The notes: a model not told the origin generated them from the sequence alone. Positions 42,008 through 52,105 are shown, counted from the first letter of the stretch. The stretch: 64,000 nt of DNA from Dechloromonas agitata is5 (GCF_000519045.1 NZ_KI912532.1:2595867-2659866); one strand, 5' to 3'. Numbers and translations: made by a program.

Positions 42008-44701
42008 ATGAGCAACTCCCTGAAAACCCTGATCAGCAAACTCAATACCACCTGCCGCCAGGCAGCCGAGCGGGCGGCCAGCCTGTGCCTGTCGCGTGGC
42101 AATTACGAGGTCGATCTCGAACACCTGCTCGTTGCCGTGCTGGAAAACCCGGGGGCCGACCTGCTGGTCATCGCCAAGCGCTGTGGCATCAGCCCGACGG
42201 GATTGGAGCGGGAGTTGAACCAGGAGATCGATCGCTTCAAGACCGGCAACACGCGGACGCCCGTCTTCTCGCCGCGCATACTCAAGCTGCTCGAACAGGC
42301 TTGGTTGATCGCCTCGCTCGATGCCCGTCTGCCGCGCATTCGCTCCGGCCACTTGCTGCTGGCCCTGTTGACCGAGCCGGAATTGGCCCAGTTTGCCGTG
42401 CGCGGCGCCCAACTGCTGACCAAGGTGCGGCTTGATGAACTCAAGCACCAGTTCGACAAGATGACCGAGGGTTCTGCCGAGGCGGCCGAAGTGGCTGGCC
42501 TGGGGGCGGCCGGCGGGGCCGGGCAGGGTGATGCTTCACCGCAGGAGGGTGTTGCTTCGAATGGCAAAACACCGGCCCTCGACCAATTCACCACCAACCT
42601 GACGCAGCGGGCGCGGGACGGCAAGGTCGACCCGGTCATCGGGCGCGATGGTGAAATTCGCCAGGTGATCGACATCCTGATGCGCCGCCGGCAGAACAAC
42701 CCGATCCTGACCGGCGAGGCAGGGGTTGGCAAGACGGCGGTCGTTGAAGGGTTGGCCCTGCGTATCGCGCAGGAAGATGTGCCGCCGCCCCTGCTCGGCG
42801 TCGAACTGCACACCCTCGACATGGGCCTGTTGCAGGCCGGAGCCAGCGTCAAGGGTGAATTCGAGAATCGTCTGAAGAACGTCATCGACGAGGTCAAGAA
42901 AAGCCCGAAGCCGATCATCCTGTTCATCGACGAAGCACACACCATGATCGGGGCCGGCGGGCAATCCGGCCAGAACGATGCAGCCAACCTGCTCAAGCCG
43001 GCGCTGGCCCGCGGCGAGTTGCGCACCGTGGCGGCGACAACGTGGGCCGAATACAAGAAGTATTTCGAGAAGGATGCCGCTCTGGCCCGCCGTTTCCAGG
43101 TCGTCAAGGTCGAGGAACCGAGCGAGCCGCTGGCAGCAGCCATGCTGCGCGGCATGGTGCCGTTGATGGAAAAGCACTTCGGCATCCGCGTGCTGGACGA
43201 GGCGGTGACCGAGGCGGTCCGCCTGTCGCACCGCTACATCAGCGGCCGCCAGTTGCCGGACAAGGCGATCAGCGTGCTGGACACCGCCTGCGCCAAGGTC
43301 GCGCTCGGGCAAAGCGCAACGCCGGCCCTGATCGACGAGGCCGACAAGCGCCTGTTGCGTGAAAAGGCTGAACTGGCGGCCTTGGCGCGTGAGGCGACCA
43401 GCGGCGCCTGGCACGATGTCCGGATCGCGGAGCTCAAGGCGCAGATTGCCGCCATCGAATCCGACCTGGCCATCCTGCAGGCGCGGTTTGACGAGGAGAA
43501 GGGGCTGGTCAATCGCATTCTCGAATTGCGCGGCCAACTGGAGCAAGGCGAGGCGCCGGTTGCCCATGCCCGATCGAAAGTGAAAGGGAGCAAGAAGGCT
43601 AACGAGTCGACGGGAGACGCGGAACTCGACAAAGCCTTGCTGCGTCTGCGCGAATTGCAGGGTGATGCGCCGATGGTGCCGCTGCAGGTCGATGGCCATG
43701 TCGTGGCCGAGATCATTGCAGCATGGACGGGGATTCCGCTCGGAAAGATGGTGAAGGACGAGATCAATACCGTCCTCAACCTGAAGCCCTTGCTGCAGGA
43801 GCGGGTAATCGGCCAGGATCATGCGCTGGAAGCCATTGCGCAGCGCGTGCGGACGGCCCGGGCGAATCTGGAGGATCCGAACAAGCCGAAGGGCGTCTTC
43901 CTGTTTGTCGGCCCGTCCGGTGTCGGCAAGACCGAAACGGCGCTGGCATTGGCCGATATCCTGTACGGCGGCGAACGCAAGCTGGTTACCATCAACATGA
44001 GTGAATACCAGGAGGCACACAGCGTCTCCGGCCTGAAGGGCTCGCCGCCGGGGTACGTCGGCTATGGCGAAGGCGGGGTGCTTACCGAGGCGGTCCGCCG
44101 CAATCCCTACAGCGTCGTGCTGCTCGATGAGGTCGAGAAAGCCCATCCGGACGTGCTCGAACTCTTCTTCCAGGTCTTCGACAAGGGGGTGCTCGATGAC
44201 GCGGAAGGTCGCGAAATCGATTTCCGCAATACCCTTATCATTCTGACCAGCAATGTCGGCTCCAGCCAGATCATGCAGGCTTGCCTGAACAAACCGGCCG
44301 ACGAACTGCCCGGTGCCGACGATCTGGCCGATGCCCTGCGCCCAGTGCTCTTCAAGTCCTTCAAGCCGGCCTTCCTCGGGCGCATGAAGGTCGTGCCCTA
44401 TTACCCGATTGCCGACGACGTGCTGGTCGGCATCATCGAACTCAAGCTCGGCCGCATCCGCGACCGCATTGCCGCCAACCACAAGGCCGAGTTCACCTGG
44501 GACGAGAAGCTGGTCGAGGCTGTTCTTGCTCGCTGCACGGAAGTGGATTCCGGGGCGCGCAATGTGGACCACATCCTCAATGGCTCGCTGCTGCCCGAAA
44601 TCGCCGAGGTCGTTCTCGCCCGCATGGCCGAGGGAGGCGGTGTCGAACGCATCAAGCTGAGTGCCGGCAAAAACGGCGAATTCAAATACACCATCAAGTA
44701 A
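42008..44701 (+). CDS. clpV: T6SS sheath-recycling ATPase TssH (ClpV)
   Basis: This 897-residue AAA+ unfoldase takes apart contracted TssB/TssC sheaths. The N-domain (LISKLNTTCRQAAERAASLC) recognises TssC. Walker A motifs are GEAGVGKT near residue 236 and GPSGVGKT near 635, and Walker B is ILFIDEAHTMIGAGG. It starts 13 bases after tssG. Confidence 0.97.
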   Translation: MSNSLKTLISKLNTTCRQAAERAASLCLSRGNYEVDLEHLLVAVLENPGADLLVIAKRCGISPTGLERELNQEIDRFKTGNTRTPVFSPRILKLLEQAWLIASLDARLPRIRSGHLLLALLTEPELAQFAVRGAQLLTKVRLDELKHQFDKMTEGSAEAAEVAGLGAAGGAGQGDASPQEGVASNGKTPALDQFTTNLTQRARDGKVDPVIGRDGEIRQVIDILMRRRQNNPILTGEAGVGKTAVVEGLALRIAQEDVPPPLLGVELHTLDMGLLQAGASVKGEFENRLKNVIDEVKKSPKPIILFIDEAHTMIGAGGQSGQNDAANLLKPALARGELRTVAATTWAEYKKYFEKDAALARRFQVVKVEEPSEPLAAAMLRGMVPLMEKHFGIRVLDEAVTEAVRLSHRYISGRQLPDKAISVLDTACAKVALGQSATPALIDEADKRLLREKAELAALAREATSGAWHDVRIAELKAQIAAIESDLAILQARFDEEKGLVNRILELRGQLEQGEAPVAHARSKVKGSKKANESTGDAELDKALLRLRELQGDAPMVPLQVDGHVVAEIIAAWTGIPLGKMVKDEINTVLNLKPLLQERVIGQDHALEAIAQRVRTARANLEDPNKPKGVFLFVGPSGVGKTETALALADILYGGERKLVTINMSEYQEAHSVSGLKGSPPGYVGYGEGGVLTEAVRRNPYSVVLLDEVEKAHPDVLELFFQVFDKGVLDDAEGREIDFRNTLIILTSNVGSSQIMQACLNKPADELPGADDLADALRPVLFKSFKPAFLGRMKVVPYYPIADDVLVGIIELKLGRIRDRIAANHKAEFTWDEKLVEAVLARCTEVDSGARNVDHILNGSLLPEIAEVVLARMAEGGGVERIKLSAGKNGEFKYTIK

Positions 44702-44721
44702 GCCGGGCGAGGAGTGACTGA

Positions 44722-45186
44722 ATGTTCAACCTGAGCTATGCCAATTTCGCCAACGCCTATCGCCGCTACGCCTGCCGCGATGCGCAAACCCTGGCCGCCG
44801 AGTTGGGCTGGGCGGAGCAGGGCGCGCAACGTGCCAACAGCGCCCTGGTCACCAGCCTGGCCCTGCTTGCCGTAGGGGCTCCGCTGACCGGCACGCAAGC
44901 CATCGCCGCCGGGCCGCTCGCTGGCCGGCGGGTGTGCCGCGGTGCCAACCGGCTGGCTGACTGGCTTTCCGAACGCTATGCCTTGCCGGAGATCATTCCG
45001 CTCGATCATGGCCTCGGCGAGGTCGCCGGCCAGCTCTTCGGCCGGCGTGGCATCGTCGCCTTTGTTCAGGGTAATGGCCCGTCCGGCGGGTTGATCGGAC
45101 TGGTCGACGGCCGCAATGCACAACCCCTGTGCTGCAAGGCGGCAGCCTGTCACCCGCTCGACATCCGTTTCTGGGAATTGCGCTGA
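44722..45186 (+). CDS. Tae4-like protein lacking the catalytic residues
   Basis: This 154-residue protein lies between clpV and the second vgrG, with GAGGAG before its ATG. It aligns by eye with Tae4 peptidoglycan amidases over most of its length: RANSALVTSLALLAVGAPL with the Tae4 segment N-x-C-x-I-R-M-S, GANRLADWLSERYALPEII with the RVNDMIDYL region, and GRRGIVAFVQGNG, GGLIGLVDG, IRFWEL with the closing strands. The expected catalytic Cys is Ala or Leu here, and the expected catalytic His (G-H-V/I) is Leu. No Tai4-like immunity gene follows. It may be a pseudo-enzyme with a structural or adaptor role. The homology is an inference from pattern. Confidence 0.55.
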   Translation: MFNLSYANFANAYRRYACRDAQTLAAELGWAEQGAQRANSALVTSLALLAVGAPLTGTQAIAAGPLAGRRVCRGANRLADWLSERYALPEIIPLDHGLGEVAGQLFGRRGIVAFVQGNGPSGGLIGLVDGRNAQPLCCKAAACHPLDIRFWELR

Positions 45187-45225
45187 CCGCCTACCAGGCC
45201 AACCTCTTTCACGGCAAACAAGACC

Positions 45226-48129
45226 ATGAATACCCTGCTCGACATGATCGCCGGCGGCGCCGGCTGGAGCCAGAACGACCGCCTGCTCAAACTGACCACG
45301 CCGGCCGGGCCAGAGGCGCTGCTGGCCGAGCGCGTGACAATCGACGAAGCCCTCGGGCCGGTTGTCGAACACGCCGGTTTCCGCATCGAACTCAGCGCGC
45401 TATCGCTCAACGCCGATCAATCGCTGACGGCCTTGCTCGGCCAACCCGTCCGCCTCGATCTACAAACCTCCGCCTCGCGCGATGTTCGGCGCCCGTTCCA
45501 CGGCCACATTACGCAAATCACGCGGCAAGGTGCCGACGGCGGCTTTGGGCGCTACCGGCTGATCATCGAACCCTGGCTCGCCTTCCTCGGCCATAACCGC
45601 GACAACTACCTCTTTCAGGACAAGAGCGTCATCGACATCGTCGATGAACTTCTTGGCGACTGGAAAGGTCAGGGTAAGCTCGTCCCGGACTGGGAATGGC
45701 GCCTGGCCGACCCGGCGGCCTACCCCAAGCGTGGCATGACTGTGCAATATCGCGAAAGCGACCTCGCCTTCCTCAAGCGCCTCCTCGCCGAAGAAGGGCT
45801 CTTCTGCTGGTTCGAGCACCGGGCCGAAGCGGGCGAAGCCCTTGGCCGGCATTCCCTGATCATTGCCGACCGCAACGGCGCCTTCGCCCCCAACCCCCAG
45901 CCCCGCATCCGCTACACCCAGGCCGGCGCCACGCTGGGGGAAGACAGCCTCGACCAGTGGCATGGCCTGCGTCAGATCGACACCACCGACAGCCACGCCA
46001 GCAGCTGGGACTACCGCAGCCTGTCCAGCCGTCCGCAAAGCGCTGCCAGCGCCATCGCCAACGGCCAACTACCGCGCACCGCCGCCTGGCACGACCCTGG
46101 CCAATACGCCTGGCCGAACAGCGCCCACGGCGAGCGCATGCTCGGCAACCAACGCCAGGCCATCGACGCGCGCTTGAAGCAATACCACGGCCAGGGCACC
46201 GTCCGCAGCGCCGCCCCCGGCACCACCTTCACGCTGGCCGACCACCCCGAGCATGATCGTGACACCGAGGAACACCGCCAATTTCTCATCACCGCCGTCA
46301 CCCACGAAGCGCGCAATGCCCTGAACATGCTTTCCTCCGCGAACGCGAACGGCAATGCCGATCAGGAAAGCACTGAAGAACACGGTATCGACTTCTATCG
46401 CAACCGGATCAGCGCCCTCCGTGCCGACATTCCCTGGAAGCCGCTGAGCACCGATGCCCACGGCCGCTGCATCCACCCCCGGCCAACCGCCCGCGGCACG
46501 CTGACCGCCATCGTCGTCGGCGACGGCAGCCCCACCCATACCGACCGCGACCACCGCGTCCGTGTCCAGTTTCCCTGGCAACGCGGCAGCCAAGCCGCCA
46601 GTCGCAGCCCGCACCCGAGCGGATCAGACAACGCCCCGGCCGGCCATGCCCTCGGCGTCTGGCTCCGCGTCATGAGTCCCGTCGCCGGCGGCAACTGGGG
46701 CGGCCACCTCGTACCGCGTCCCGGCCAGGAAGTCCTCGTCGCCTTCCAGGACGGCAACATCGACCGCCCCCTCATCATCGGCGCCGCCTACAACGGTAGC
46801 GGCCAAACCGATGTCGCCGGCAACTGCCTCGGCAGCGGCACTCAACAAGCCAGCCCCAACGCCCCCGCCTTCTTCGCCGGCCAAAGCGATCGACAACACA
46901 CCCACCAGGCCAGCCTCTCCGGCCTCAAGACCCAACAACTCGCTACCAGCCGGAACGGGCAGGGTGGCCACAACCATCTCGTCTTCGACGACACCCCGGG
47001 CGAATCACGCATCGAACTCGGCACCACCCAATATCAGAGCCACCTCCAGCTCGGTCACCTCAAACAGCAAACCGGCAACGCCCGCCAAGCCGACCGCGGC
47101 CACGGCGCCGAACTCAAGACCCAGGCCAGCCTCGCCCTGCGTGCCGGCAACGGTCTCTACCTCAGCACCGACGCCCGGCCCCACGCCAGCGGCGCCCACC
47201 TCGACAGCGGCGAAGCCATCGCCCAGACCGAAGACGCCCAGCGCCTCAGCCAAAGCCTCGCCGCAGTCGCCGCCCAACAAAACGCCGCCCTCCAAGGCGA
47301 CCCTGCCGCCGACCAGCTTCCCGCCATCGACAGCCTCCAGCACGCAGCCAGCGTCCTGAAGGCCACCGCCAGCCAGAACGTCGGGCAGGGTAGCCACGGC
47401 ACCATCAAAACCACGCAAGGCGGCACCGGCAGCATTCCCGCCTGGTCCGAACCGCGCCTCCAACTCAACGCCCCGGCCGGCATCGCCCAACTCACCCCCC
47501 AGGACCAAATCTTGGCCGCCGGCAAGCACCTCACCATCGCCACCGGGCAAGACACCAACCTCATCGCCCAAGGCAACCACAGCCTCGCGGTAAAGAACGG
47601 CCTCGCCCTCTACACCGTCGGCAAAGCGGGCGACAAACAGAAACCCAACCAGGAAACCGGCATCCACCTCCATGCCGCCAGCGGTAGCGTCAGCCTGCAA
47701 AGCCAGAGCGGCAAGACGACTGCTGCCGCCGACAAGAAAGTCACCCTGGCCAGCACCACCGGCAACCTGAATGCCAGCGCCAAACAGAAAATCCTGGCCA
47801 CCGCCCAGGGGGCTTACCTGAAGATCGAGGGGGGGAGTATCGAACTGCATGCGCCGGGGAAGGTGGAGTTCAAGGCCAGTCAGAAGAGTTGGACGGGGCC
47901 GGCCAGCGCTTCGCCAGATGGTCTGAGCTTCCCGAAGTCGAAAGACCTCTACGACGAACAATTCGTCATTCGAGACGAGAAAACGCAGGCACCGATTGCC
48001 GGCGCCCCCTATCGGATCGTGAACGGTAAGGGCCTGGTCGTATTCAGCGGGATCGCTGACGAGAAAGGTCAAACCGCCCGCTTGACCTTCGCTAAAGCCG
48101 AACAGTTGAAACTGCAGTGGGGCAAATAA
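45226..48129 (+). CDS. vgrG: T6SS spike protein VgrG (copy 2)
   Basis: This 967-residue VgrG has the gp27-like base, the OB-fold (DRDHRVRVQFPWQRGSQ, RPGQEVLVAFQDGNIDRP), a DUF2345 beta-helix (LTIATGQDTNLIAQGNHSL) and a C-terminal transthyretin-like extension (FVIRDEKTQAPIAGAPYRIV). The extension differs from that of copy 1, so each spike probably carries a different cargo. The stretch 46800-47800 is extremely C-rich and G-poor on this strand. The next gene begins 38 bases later and is probably the cargo. Confidence 0.95.
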   Translation: MNTLLDMIAGGAGWSQNDRLLKLTTPAGPEALLAERVTIDEALGPVVEHAGFRIELSALSLNADQSLTALLGQPVRLDLQTSASRDVRRPFHGHITQITRQGADGGFGRYRLIIEPWLAFLGHNRDNYLFQDKSVIDIVDELLGDWKGQGKLVPDWEWRLADPAAYPKRGMTVQYRESDLAFLKRLLAEEGLFCWFEHRAEAGEALGRHSLIIADRNGAFAPNPQPRIRYTQAGATLGEDSLDQWHGLRQIDTTDSHASSWDYRSLSSRPQSAASAIANGQLPRTAAWHDPGQYAWPNSAHGERMLGNQRQAIDARLKQYHGQGTVRSAAPGTTFTLADHPEHDRDTEEHRQFLITAVTHEARNALNMLSSANANGNADQESTEEHGIDFYRNRISALRADIPWKPLSTDAHGRCIHPRPTARGTLTAIVVGDGSPTHTDRDHRVRVQFPWQRGSQAASRSPHPSGSDNAPAGHALGVWLRVMSPVAGGNWGGHLVPRPGQEVLVAFQDGNIDRPLIIGAAYNGSGQTDVAGNCLGSGTQQASPNAPAFFAGQSDRQHTHQASLSGLKTQQLATSRNGQGGHNHLVFDDTPGESRIELGTTQYQSHLQLGHLKQQTGNARQADRGHGAELKTQASLALRAGNGLYLSTDARPHASGAHLDSGEAIAQTEDAQRLSQSLAAVAAQQNAALQGDPAADQLPAIDSLQHAASVLKATASQNVGQGSHGTIKTTQGGTGSIPAWSEPRLQLNAPAGIAQLTPQDQILAAGKHLTIATGQDTNLIAQGNHSLAVKNGLALYTVGKAGDKQKPNQETGIHLHAASGSVSLQSQSGKTTAAADKKVTLASTTGNLNASAKQKILATAQGAYLKIEGGSIELHAPGKVEFKASQKSWTGPASASPDGLSFPKSKDLYDEQFVIRDEKTQAPIAGAPYRIVNGKGLVVFSGIADEKGQTARLTFAKAEQLKLQWGK

Positions 48130-48167
48130 GCCGCTTGTGGTCTGAAAAAAGAAACGAGAGCCAGAAG

Positions 48168-50645
48168 ATGTCCTATAGAGCCAGTACCCCGGAACTGAAA
48201 ACCGGCACAGCCAACACCCGCCAAGGCAGTCAGGAGCAGGCGCAAATTGCACCGGAACCCATGGCTTACTTGCGCCTTGATACAGGCGAGGTCATTGGCG
48301 TCCCGGCCGGCGATATCACCACGCTCAACAACGAGTTCGATCAATGGAACCGTTTGATCTATGAGCAGTTGCTGGCCAACGAGGTGGTGGCGGTCTGCGA
48401 TGCCCGGCTCGAAGCGATTGCCCGCGAATTGGCGATCAACGAAAAAAGCATCGCGGAATCGGTCATCAAGGAAGCCGAAAAGACACAAGGATTCGCGTTG
48501 GAATGGCGTGAGCAAGCCACTGAAAAGCTGCGAACAGCGCTCACCCCCCTCGACAAACTGGGGGGAACTGGCAAGAAGCTGATCGAACTCGTACCCTTGA
48601 TGGAAAAGAAAGGCGACAAACCGGCCAATTTTGATCGCGGCAAGGAGGACGGCCAGTGGAAGAGGGATGGTACTGACCTCAAGAAATCGTGGAGCTTCAA
48701 GAGCGCCGCCGGCATCCGGGACAAGATCACGCAACAAGAACGCTACATGGGCCTTGGTCCTTTACGCGTTGTTTCCTCCGACAAACTGAAAGCCTCCTGG
48801 CCTAAATTCAAGGACGACAAGTCCATGAAATGGGCGGAGGTGTACAAAGAAGGCAAGGACGGAAAACGCAAGATTGACCGCACCAAAATGCGGCAATACC
48901 TGGGCGAGCAAGTTCAGGGACTAAAACTCAAGAGCAAGGATTTCTTCAAGCTGGAAATCAGCAATACCGGCACGCTCGGTCCCGAAGCACTCGCCAACTG
49001 GAATGCCAACGCCACCTTCAGCCAGGAGGGCAAGCTGGTCTTTGGCGATACGCAATTGGGCGACATTGATCTCTCGGCAGATGCTGCGGCGATGCGCTAC
49101 TTCACCGGCGGCAGCCTGTCGGGGGAGATTACACCGCTCAAAGGCAACGTCAATATCAAGGCCGAAGGCAGCGCGGAAATCGCCTTTGCCGAAGGCAAGG
49201 CCGGTGCGAGTTTGTTTTTGCCTTCCAAAGAAGGCGTCATGCTCTATTTGCTGGATATCGAGCAGATCGGCGCAATCGCCAACGGAAAATCAATGCCCGG
49301 CAAACCCTACGACATGGGCGCCATTCGCCTGGTGGCGGCGGCGGAACTGAAAGGGGTGATCGGCGTCAGCCTGGCGGGTGAGGTATCGCTCGGGGTGGCA
49401 ATGAAAGATATCGATACCACCGATCTCGATGGAAAGAAGAAACCCGCCAAGGAAGCCCGGCTATCCGGCAAACGCAACAAGGCCAAGCGTACCCGCAAAA
49501 TTGACGTGAGCGGGCAGGCCGACGGCTGGAAGAACACGGCGGGCGTGGCGGCGGAAGTCAGTCTCTTCGCCGGTGCAAAGGGCGGGCTGGAACTCAAGGG
49601 CAGCCTGCAATGGCGCAACCCGCACAACGCCAAGAAGGAATTCGAGGCTATGGCGAGCATCGCACCGGAGCTACAAGGTCAGGCCGGCATCGGTGCCTCG
49701 GCCAAGCTGATGATCGACTATGTGGACGGCGTGTTTCGCGTGACCGCCCATGCCGGCATTTGCTTTGGAGTGGGCGCGGAGGGTACGGTCAGCTTTGCGG
49801 TGAATGTGAAGCAAATCGCCAGTTTCCTTTACTGGCTTTACTACAACCTGCTTAATGTTGGGTTCAGGAATTTGGTGATTGTCTCCAAGCGAGGGTTTGA
49901 GGCGTTTCAGTATTTGACCTACCTGATGGTTTGTCAGGGGAAGAAGATTGAGCAGTATTTCCTTAATACAACTGATGACTTAATCCAACTCTTTGTAGAT
50001 ATGGAAAAAGACTACAGAAAAGCTCGAGCCTCCTACGATCTCGGTCAGCGTATTCTGGCCAACCCGAACCAAACCCGTTTCAGTCCACCGGAGAGCAAGG
50101 GTATTCTGATCTACCAGCTCACTCGACACGGCAAGGAAAGCTTCATGGTCGAGCCGGGGCTGGGTAGCGGTTATCTGCGCACCCAGAAGGGTGCGGTACT
50201 CGCCATCCTGCGCCAGACACAGTTGAAGGCGGATATTGAGAATGTGATCCAGCATATCGGGGCAGATGGAAGCAAGGGAAGCTTTAGTACCAATCTAAAC
50301 ATGCTCAATAAGTTCTTCGCACTAGAAGGCCCTGGTGGCATGGATTTCCCCGGCACGACAACGCAGGAAGACCAATTCCAGGAATATATGAACAAGGCCG
50401 GCTTCACCGGTCAGCAATTGTCGGCGGCGCGACAATCGCTGGGCGGAGAAATCGACCAGATCGCGATGAATGGCGATTTTGGGGGCTGGTATGAGCAAGT
50501 GACTGGCACGCTCAAGGAAGACCCGACGCGGGGCTATGTGGCGGTGGCGAACAACTCGATGGAGTACGCCCTGCAACGCGATATGGATAAAGACCATCCG
50601 CTGTTTGCGTCGGCGGAGGGCGGGTTCTATTCGGCCGTGGCGTGA
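48168..50645 (+). CDS. Large candidate T6SS effector encoded after VgrG copy 2
   Basis: This 825-residue protein starts 38 bases after vgrG, with GAGAG upstream of ATG. Residues 1-90 contain a short conserved-looking region (MAYLRLDTGEVIGVPAGDIT). Residues about 270-560 are strand-rich with Gly/Ala repeats (GGSLSGEITPLKGNVNIKAE, AGASLFLPSKEGVMLYLLD). A hydrophobic stretch (IASFLYWLYYNLLNVGFRN) follows near 555. From there on the DNA is clearly more AT-rich than before, as in swapped toxin tips. No enzyme motif was recognised. The hydrophobic part could suit a membrane-acting toxin. Confidence 0.6.
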   Translation: MSYRASTPELKTGTANTRQGSQEQAQIAPEPMAYLRLDTGEVIGVPAGDITTLNNEFDQWNRLIYEQLLANEVVAVCDARLEAIARELAINEKSIAESVIKEAEKTQGFALEWREQATEKLRTALTPLDKLGGTGKKLIELVPLMEKKGDKPANFDRGKEDGQWKRDGTDLKKSWSFKSAAGIRDKITQQERYMGLGPLRVVSSDKLKASWPKFKDDKSMKWAEVYKEGKDGKRKIDRTKMRQYLGEQVQGLKLKSKDFFKLEISNTGTLGPEALANWNANATFSQEGKLVFGDTQLGDIDLSADAAAMRYFTGGSLSGEITPLKGNVNIKAEGSAEIAFAEGKAGASLFLPSKEGVMLYLLDIEQIGAIANGKSMPGKPYDMGAIRLVAAAELKGVIGVSLAGEVSLGVAMKDIDTTDLDGKKKPAKEARLSGKRNKAKRTRKIDVSGQADGWKNTAGVAAEVSLFAGAKGGLELKGSLQWRNPHNAKKEFEAMASIAPELQGQAGIGASAKLMIDYVDGVFRVTAHAGICFGVGAEGTVSFAVNVKQIASFLYWLYYNLLNVGFRNLVIVSKRGFEAFQYLTYLMVCQGKKIEQYFLNTTDDLIQLFVDMEKDYRKARASYDLGQRILANPNQTRFSPPESKGILIYQLTRHGKESFMVEPGLGSGYLRTQKGAVLAILRQTQLKADIENVIQHIGADGSKGSFSTNLNMLNKFFALEGPGGMDFPGTTTQEDQFQEYMNKAGFTGQQLSAARQSLGGEIDQIAMNGDFGGWYEQVTGTLKEDPTRGYVAVANNSMEYALQRDMDKDHPLFASAEGGFYSAVA

Positions 50646-50687
50646 GGTGAGGAAGCTCTGGTTGCTTAGGCTGGTGCTTCGTTCTTG

Positions 50688-51779
50688 TTACTGCCTGGCT
50701 GGCGCGCTGTTGACGACGCAGCGGAGGGTGGGGGAGTTATAAGTGTTCACTGGCACATATTCGTCACGAGAATTCATCCGATACGGAATCGGTTTTTTAG
50801 TCTTACGCCAGATGCTGGTGCCGATAATCTGCCCATTTCCCAGATACCAACTCCGAATCACCTTTTCTGTCCCGGTGCTTGGTCCAAGTGGATCGTGCAT
50901 CGACGATTTTTCGTAAGCATCTTCGGCGTACCAGTCGTTCACCCATTCGAAAGACAAATAAGCCATGTCGTATAGTCCGAGTGGGTTTGCCGGAAAGAGG
51001 CCAACCGGATAGCGCCTATCGCTCGTTCTAGCATGCCTCTTTGAAATTCTGTCTGCCTGTTCGTCCTTTGGGGTGTTTCGTCCGTACACCAAATTCCCGT
51101 CATCCGTCGCCGTCGCAAAGAACTGTCCCCGGCTACGCGCCGCATATTCCCACTGCGCCTCAGTCGGCAGATCGAAGGGGTAGCCGGTGATTTGCCCCAG
51201 CCACTGGCAGTAGTCCTTGGCCTCCTGCCAGTATGCTCCAGCGGGGATCAGCGGATGGCGGCCTTCTCCATCATCCTCTATCCCCGTGCGCTTCCTCCCG
51301 GTCGCATCCGTAAACACATCGAACTCGGCATAGGTGATCTTGTACTTGCCCATCCAGAAATCGCTCAAGGTGATTTCCTTGACCACCTTGTCGTCCATGC
51401 TGGCCGTCAAGGCGGCGCCAATGCCGGCGATCTTGGCGAAATCCCCGCGCATGAAGGAACCGCCGCGCACATAGATCAGATCGGCGATGGTCTTCTTCTT
51501 GAGCTTGGCAATCCGTTCCTCGATGCTACCTTTTTCCAGATCGAGCAAGGCGGCAGTCAGTTCCGGCGACTGCTGCGGGATGGGCAACTTCTCGATCTGG
51601 TCGCGGGGCATGTGTTCGTTCAACACCCTGGGATTGGCCGGCGGCTTGACCCGCGCAAGATTCGGTGACTCGGTACGCGGCAGGGCCGAGAAGTCCGGGC
51701 TGGCGCAGGCCGCCGGGGCCAAGAGCGCCAAGACGGTCAATGCGACGATCTGGAAGGGTTGGGGAACTGTCCGGAACAT
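50688..51779 (-). CDS. Exported SUMF1/FGE-sulfatase-fold protein near the VgrG cargo
   Basis: This 363-residue protein has a signal peptide (VALTVLALLAPAACASPD, possibly a lipobox LLAPAAC) and an FGE-sulfatase domain (YVRGGSFMRGDFAKIAGIG, GYPFDLPTEAQWEYAARSRG, WVNDWYAED, TLRCVVNSAP). Proteins of this fold are often found next to vgrG and effectors, where some act as immunity or accessory proteins. They are rarely true formylglycine-generating enzymes. The gene is convergent with the effector gene, which is unusual for an immunity partner. Confidence 0.75.
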   Translation of the reverse strand: MFRTVPQPFQIVALTVLALLAPAACASPDFSALPRTESPNLARVKPPANPRVLNEHMPRDQIEKLPIPQQSPELTAALLDLEKGSIEERIAKLKKKTIADLIYVRGGSFMRGDFAKIAGIGAALTASMDDKVVKEITLSDFWMGKYKITYAEFDVFTDATGRKRTGIEDDGEGRHPLIPAGAYWQEAKDYCQWLGQITGYPFDLPTEAQWEYAARSRGQFFATATDDGNLVYGRNTPKDEQADRISKRHARTSDRRYPVGLFPANPLGLYDMAYLSFEWVNDWYAEDAYEKSSMHDPLGPSTGTEKVIRSWYLGNGQIIGTSIWRKTKKPIPYRMNSRDEYVPVNTYNSPTLRCVVNSAPARQ

Positions 51780-51885
51780 GGATTCCTTTGCGGGAGGGTT
51801 CTATACCAAACGAATTTTACATTGGTGTATCGATGGTGTCGGATGGAAAATGTCAACGGCATTATTTTCAATGAGGCGGTTTTTC

Positions 51886-52092
51886 ATGGATAACAATCAA
51901 CGTACCGATACAAACAATGATTCGGCAGGGGGCAAGCAGACCTCTGATAGCGAATTTGGCCCGCTGTTGCTGACGCGCTATGCCCTTCATCCCAAGGAAA
52001 CCGGCGCATCTGCCCTGAGCGGCGAACTGGGCTATGTGCCGGCCAGGAGGGCGGCCCAGCTCGACCCGATCGAGGTGGCGCGCCACGGGTGA
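51886..52092 (+). CDS. Small hypothetical protein
   Basis: This 68-residue hydrophilic protein (MDNNQRTDTNNDSAGGKQTS, then LLTRYALHPKETGASALSGE) has GAGG upstream and codon use like its neighbours from about the middle on. No family was recognised. An in-frame ATG at 51871 is an alternative. It is convergent with the SRPBCC gene. Confidence 0.5.
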   Translation: MDNNQRTDTNNDSAGGKQTSDSEFGPLLLTRYALHPKETGASALSGELGYVPARRAAQLDPIEVARHG

Positions 52093-52105
52093 GGGGCGCA
52101 GCGGA

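Noticed and set aside
42536-44572. A 678-codon frame opposite clpV
   Set aside because: It is a high-GC shadow of clpV and no domain is recognisable.
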